Below the pieces are notes generated by a model. That model worked only from the letters and a program-made list of their open reading frames with translations. It was not told the origin of the DNA and searched no databases. The position numbers and the translations under genes were made by a program. Shown here piece by piece: positions 52,797 to 54,159 of a stretch of DNA of 54,159 nucleotides. The DNA comes from a virus, in IMG/VR virus record IMGVR_UViG_3300046689_000478, positions 1-54,159 of that record; one strand, written 5' to 3'. Numbering within the stretch: position 1 is the stretch's first letter; each line of letters begins with the position of its first letter.

Positions 52797-54159
52797 CTTC
52801 CCTCGCCGACCTCGACCAGCCTGACGAGATGAAGGCGCAGGCCCTCCAGGCGGCGCGGGACGCCTTGGCCAGGCTGCGCGCCAACACCCCCCAGGCCATC
52901 GCCCAGCGCAAGGAGCGCGAGCTACAGGCCCGGCGAGGCTGGCTCGACGACGAAGTGGTCCTGCAGGGCGGCCTGATGGCGTTCATCCGGTACTGCTGGG
53001 TGGTGCTCGAGCCGCGGACGGAGCTGGTCGAGGGGTGGCCGCTATATGCGATCGTGCAACACCTCGAGGCGGTGACGTTCGGGGAGATCACGCGGTTGCT
53101 CATAAATGTGCCACCCGGCTTTATGAAGTCGCTGCTCACCGATGTCTTCTGGCCGGCGTGGGAGTGGGGCCCGATGGGGATGAGCCACCTCCGATACGTG
53201 GCGTTCAGTTACGGCGCCTCGATCACCGAGCGCGACAACGACCGGTTCCGGGACCTGCTGCTCAGCCAGCAGTATCGCGACCTCTGGGGCTCGTCCTTCA
53301 TGGTCCGCAAGGTGGGGGTGCAGAAGATCACCAATGACCGGACGGGCTGGAAGTTCGCCAGCTCGGTGGGAGGCGTCGGCACCGGCGAGCGCGGCGATCG
53401 CGTCATCCTCGATGACCCTCACAACGTGAAGGACGCGGAGAGCGACACGGTTCGCGGCGAGACCGTGCGCTGGGTCAAGGAGGGCATGAGTAACCGGTTG
53501 AACGACCAGGAATTCAGCGCAATCGTGATCATCATGCAGCGGGTACACGAGGATGACACCGCCGGCTGGCTCCTGGAGCACAACAGCAACTACACGAACC
53601 TGATGATTCCGATGGAGTATGACGTCACCCGAAGCTGCGTGACGCCGATCGGTTGGGAGGACCCTCGGGCTGAAGACGGCGAGCTGGCCTGGGAGGATCG
53701 GTTCTCGGCCGACACCGTGGCGCAGATGAAGGTTGACGTCGGCCCCTACGCCTATGCAGCTCAGTACCAGCAGGAGCCGGCCCCCCGTGGGGGCGGCATC
53801 TTCCAACGGGCTTGGTGGCAGATGTGGGAGCCGGATTCCGTGGAGGCGAAGGCGATCGCACCGCACGCGCCGGGGAAGTGGCCGGACATGGAGTACATCG
53901 TCGGTTCGCTCGATGGTGCCTACACCGAGCGCGAGGAGAACGACCCGACGGCGATGACGGTCTGGGGGGTGTTTCGGAACAAGCTCGGGCACCCGAAGAT
54001 CGGCCTGCTGCATGCCTGGAGGAAGCGCCTGGGGCTGCATGGGCCGGTCCTAGCTCCGTTGCCGGGCGAGAGCCGGCTGACCTACCTCAAGCGGGTGCAG
54101 CCCCATTGGGGGGTGGTGGAATGGGCGGCGCATACCTGCCGGGTGTTCAAGATCGACCT
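52790..54159 (+). CDS. terL: Terminase large subunit (3' end missing)
   Basis: ATG 52790 (GTG 52793 also possible); 456 codons to the end of the window. ATPase: a Walker A-like loop VPPGFMKSLLTDVFWPAWEW (~105-124), Walker B RVILDDPHNVKD (~204), VIIMQRVHEDD (~247), the LYGASIT-like AFSYGASITERDNDRFR coupling region. Nuclease part begins at VGSLDGAYTEREENDPTAM (~372) and is cut off by the window end. Drives DNA packaging through the portal. Protein runs off the right end. Confidence 0.85.
   Translation, partial: MVTSLADLDQPDEMKAQALQAARDALARLRANTPQAIAQRKERELQARRGWLDDEVVLQGGLMAFIRYCWVVLEPRTELVEGWPLYAIVQHLEAVTFGEITRLLINVPPGFMKSLLTDVFWPAWEWGPMGMSHLRYVAFSYGASITERDNDRFRDLLLSQQYRDLWGSSFMVRKVGVQKITNDRTGWKFASSVGGVGTGERGDRVILDDPHNVKDAESDTVRGETVRWVKEGMSNRLNDQEFSAIVIIMQRVHEDDTAGWLLEHNSNYTNLMIPMEYDVTRSCVTPIGWEDPRAEDGELAWEDRFSADTVAQMKVDVGPYAYAAQYQQEPAPRGGGIFQRAWWQMWEPDSVEAKAIAPHAPGKWPDMEYIVGSLDGAYTEREENDPTAMTVWGVFRNKLGHPKIGLLHAWRKRLGLHGPVLAPLPGESRLTYLKRVQPHWGVVEWAAHTCRVFKID

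Noticed and set aside
53042-54040. A 332-aa minus-strand open frame opposite terL
   Set aside because: terL motifs are clear on the plus strand; the minus sequence is biased and without initiation signals.

Overview
The window reads as most of the genome of a tailed phage (or a complete-looking prophage) with a short-tailed, podovirus-like plan, infecting an alphaproteobacterium. Evidence for the phage: a large terminase open at the right end, two head-tail adaptor-like proteins and a tail-hub-like protein, an 885-aa and a 1724-aa virion or ejection-type protein, a lysis cassette, and a T7-type primase-helicase. Evidence for the host group: a GcrA-type regulator, a GapR-like coiled coil, an MT-A70 adenine methyltransferase, and a protein ending in a VPLPA-type C-terminal sorting signal, all typical of Rhizobiales-like bacteria. 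No integrase, tRNA, DNA polymerase, RNA polymerase, portal or major capsid gene is seen. Portal and capsid would be expected in the few kilobases missing between the end of terL at the right and the structural genes at the left, which fits a circularly permuted or circular map cut after terL.

Layout. (1) 1-1370: tail end of the head region (small basic proteins, structural proteins). (2) 1367-10835: a tightly coupled train of genes whose products nearly all begin with Sec-type signal peptides or signal anchors. They include an SGNH esterase-like protein, a GH54/LamG-like protein, a 1133-aa beta-helix protein and a VPLPA-CTERM-like protein; a further signal-bearing fibre-like protein lies at 13102. 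(3) 10832-11521: a GIY-YIG homing endonuclease gene inserted at the start of the adaptor gene. (4) 11518-28152: adaptor, zinc-ribbon, fibre, second adaptor (AUC start), hub, acetyltransferase and the two large ejection-type proteins. (5) 28236-32261: tail-collar protein, peptidase endolysin and membrane or coiled-coil lysis proteins. (6) 36741 down to 32209 on the minus strand: the recombination operon (zinc-ribbon protein, PD-(D/E)XK exonuclease, RecT, small proteins), driven by a divergent control region at 36742-36849 and containing a large folded intergenic element. (7) 36850-43889 plus: regulators (GcrA, GapR-like), RusA, MT-A70, GIY-YIG, replication initiator, HNH, primase zinc domain and primase-helicase. 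(8) 43965-48238 plus: HNH and many small zinc-binding or unknown early proteins, a HiPIP-like protein and a paralogue of a left-end structural protein. (9) 48197-49097: a second divergent regulatory pair. (10) 49170-54159: probable TerS, small genes, a TGT/DpdA-like protein, an iteron-like array and TerL.

Most neighbours overlap by 1-4 bases (ATGA, GTGA, TGATG, TTGA), so translation is coupled over long operons. The most unusual points are: the exported gene cassette including a candidate exosortase substrate; a three-hairpin leader whose last hairpin hides a ribosome binding site and whose loop is complementary to the preceding loop; a multibranched structured element closed by a perfect 19-bp stem inside the recombination operon; a repeated translation-start box in that operon; a GcrA/GapR-like/m6A-methylase set; a primase-helicase split at a T6 run; and a possible leaderless divergent promoter. 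All functional names are inferred from reading the sequence; no database search was run.
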